Below are positions 12,646 to 12,894 of a DNA stretch of 12,894 bases, in pieces (the first letter of the stretch is position 1; each line of letters opens with the position of its first letter). The position numbers and the translations under genes were made by a program. The stretch spans positions 1 to 12,894 of the forward strand of contig UQYH01000069.1 in NCBI GenBank assembly GCA_900545185.1. The letters run 5' to 3'. The notes beneath the pieces are model-generated. The model did no database searches, was not told the origin of the DNA, and saw only the letters and a program-made list of their open reading frames with translations. The DNA comes from an uncultured Eubacteriales bacterium (lineage in GTDB: Bacteria; Bacillota; Clostridia; UBA1381; UBA9506).

Positions 12646-12846
12646 TTAAGCTAGGCAAACGTTGGCAGCTTGCTTGCCTTTTTGACCCTGCTCAATATCA
12701 AAAGTAACACGCTGACCCTCTTCCAAGGTTTTAAACCCATCGGAAACAATGGAGGAGAAGTGAACAAAAACATCCTCGCCGCCGTCAACGGTGATAAAGC
12801 CGTAGCCTTTTTCTGCATTAAACCATTTTACTGTACCTGTATTCAT
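12646..12846 (-). CDS. cspA: Cold-shock protein (CspA family)
   Basis: A 66-aa OB-fold single-stranded RNA/DNA-binding protein that melts RNA structure, at full family length. The start MNTGTVKWFN, RNP1 KGYGFI (13-18) and RNP2 VFVHF (26-30) are all present, as are the surface aromatics Trp8, Phe9, Phe17, Phe27 and Phe30. A near-perfect AAGGAGGT (about 12863-12856) precedes the ATG by nine bases. The promoter and most of the leader lie outside the window, so a cold-sensing 5' region cannot be judged. There is no clear terminator downstream. The csp paralogue number is unknown. Confidence 0.96.
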   Translation of the reverse strand: MNTGTVKWFNAEKGYGFITVDGGEDVFVHFSSIVSDGFKTLEEGQRVTFDIEQGQKGKQAANVCLA

Positions 12847-12894
12847 TACTGCGGTACCTCCTTAAAAAAATCTTGCGTAGATTAGCTGTAAAAT

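Noticed and set aside
12605..12660. GTTTGC/GCAAAC stem after cspA as terminator
   Set aside because: Short six-bp stem with a 26-base loop and no T tract in the right place for the minus strand.
1..12894. CRISPR arrays, tRNA/rRNA genes, transposases, integrases, att sites, toxin-antitoxin pairs
   Set aside because: Looked for on both strands; no regularly spaced repeats, cloverleaf, transposase or integrase motifs were found, and the lone small XRE gene has no toxin partner beside it.

Overview
The window looks like chromosomal DNA of a low-to-mid GC Firmicute, most likely class Clostridia. The reasons are AGGAGG-type ribosome binding sites, clostridial-type GyrA/GyrB/TopA sequences, a GyrA quinolone-region variant (GDAS...DPPAA) that I associate from memory with Ruminococcaceae/Oscillospiraceae-like genomes, and several small families common in that group (TIGR04076, PF06541/CmpB-like, orphan AzlD). 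Genus-level placement is not possible from this sequence alone.

Layout. (1) 56-3472, plus strand: dprA then topA, 30 bp apart, closed by a strong hairpin plus T-tract terminator. (2) 3518-4366, minus strand: a patatin-like phospholipase convergent with topA. (3) 4367-4623: a 257-bp divergent control region with a sigma-A-like promoter for each side and several AT-rich inverted repeats. (4) 4624-9212, plus strand: gyrB then gyrA. With topA nearby, the supercoiling-setting enzymes (relaxing Topo I and supercoiling gyrase) sit within 8 kb. (5) 9248-10707, plus strand: a tail of small genes with no visible terminator after gyrA: a 74-aa Cro/CI-type regulator, an AzlD protein without AzlC, a wrecked MATE efflux gene, a 47-aa lipoprotein carrying a GGADGPT motif, and a TIGR04076 protein. 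A 14-bp-stem bidirectional terminator at 10782-10814 ends this run. (6) 10821-11953, minus strand: a two-gene operon of an XRE/S24 (LexA/CI-like) repressor and a SLOG/YpsA-like protein, with a well-formed promoter flanked by inverted half-sites. (7) 12057-12846, minus strand: a four-helix PF06541-type membrane protein and a cold-shock protein.

Functional reading. The core is DNA topology and DNA uptake/recombination housekeeping. The accessory right half is the less ordinary part. The S24-type repressor has lost both catalytic residues (Ser to Arg, Lys to Ser) while keeping the Ala-Gly cleavage-like site, and it is co-transcribed with a ligand-binding-type SLOG protein, so it is unlikely to be a conventional RecA-triggered self-cleaving switch. 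The MATE locus can be read as an N-terminal fragment joined out of frame to the last transmembrane segment of the same family, meaning an internal deletion of roughly 1 kb. The small lipoprotein gene starts on the old MATE stop codon. No CRISPR, rRNA, tRNA, transposase or integrase was seen.
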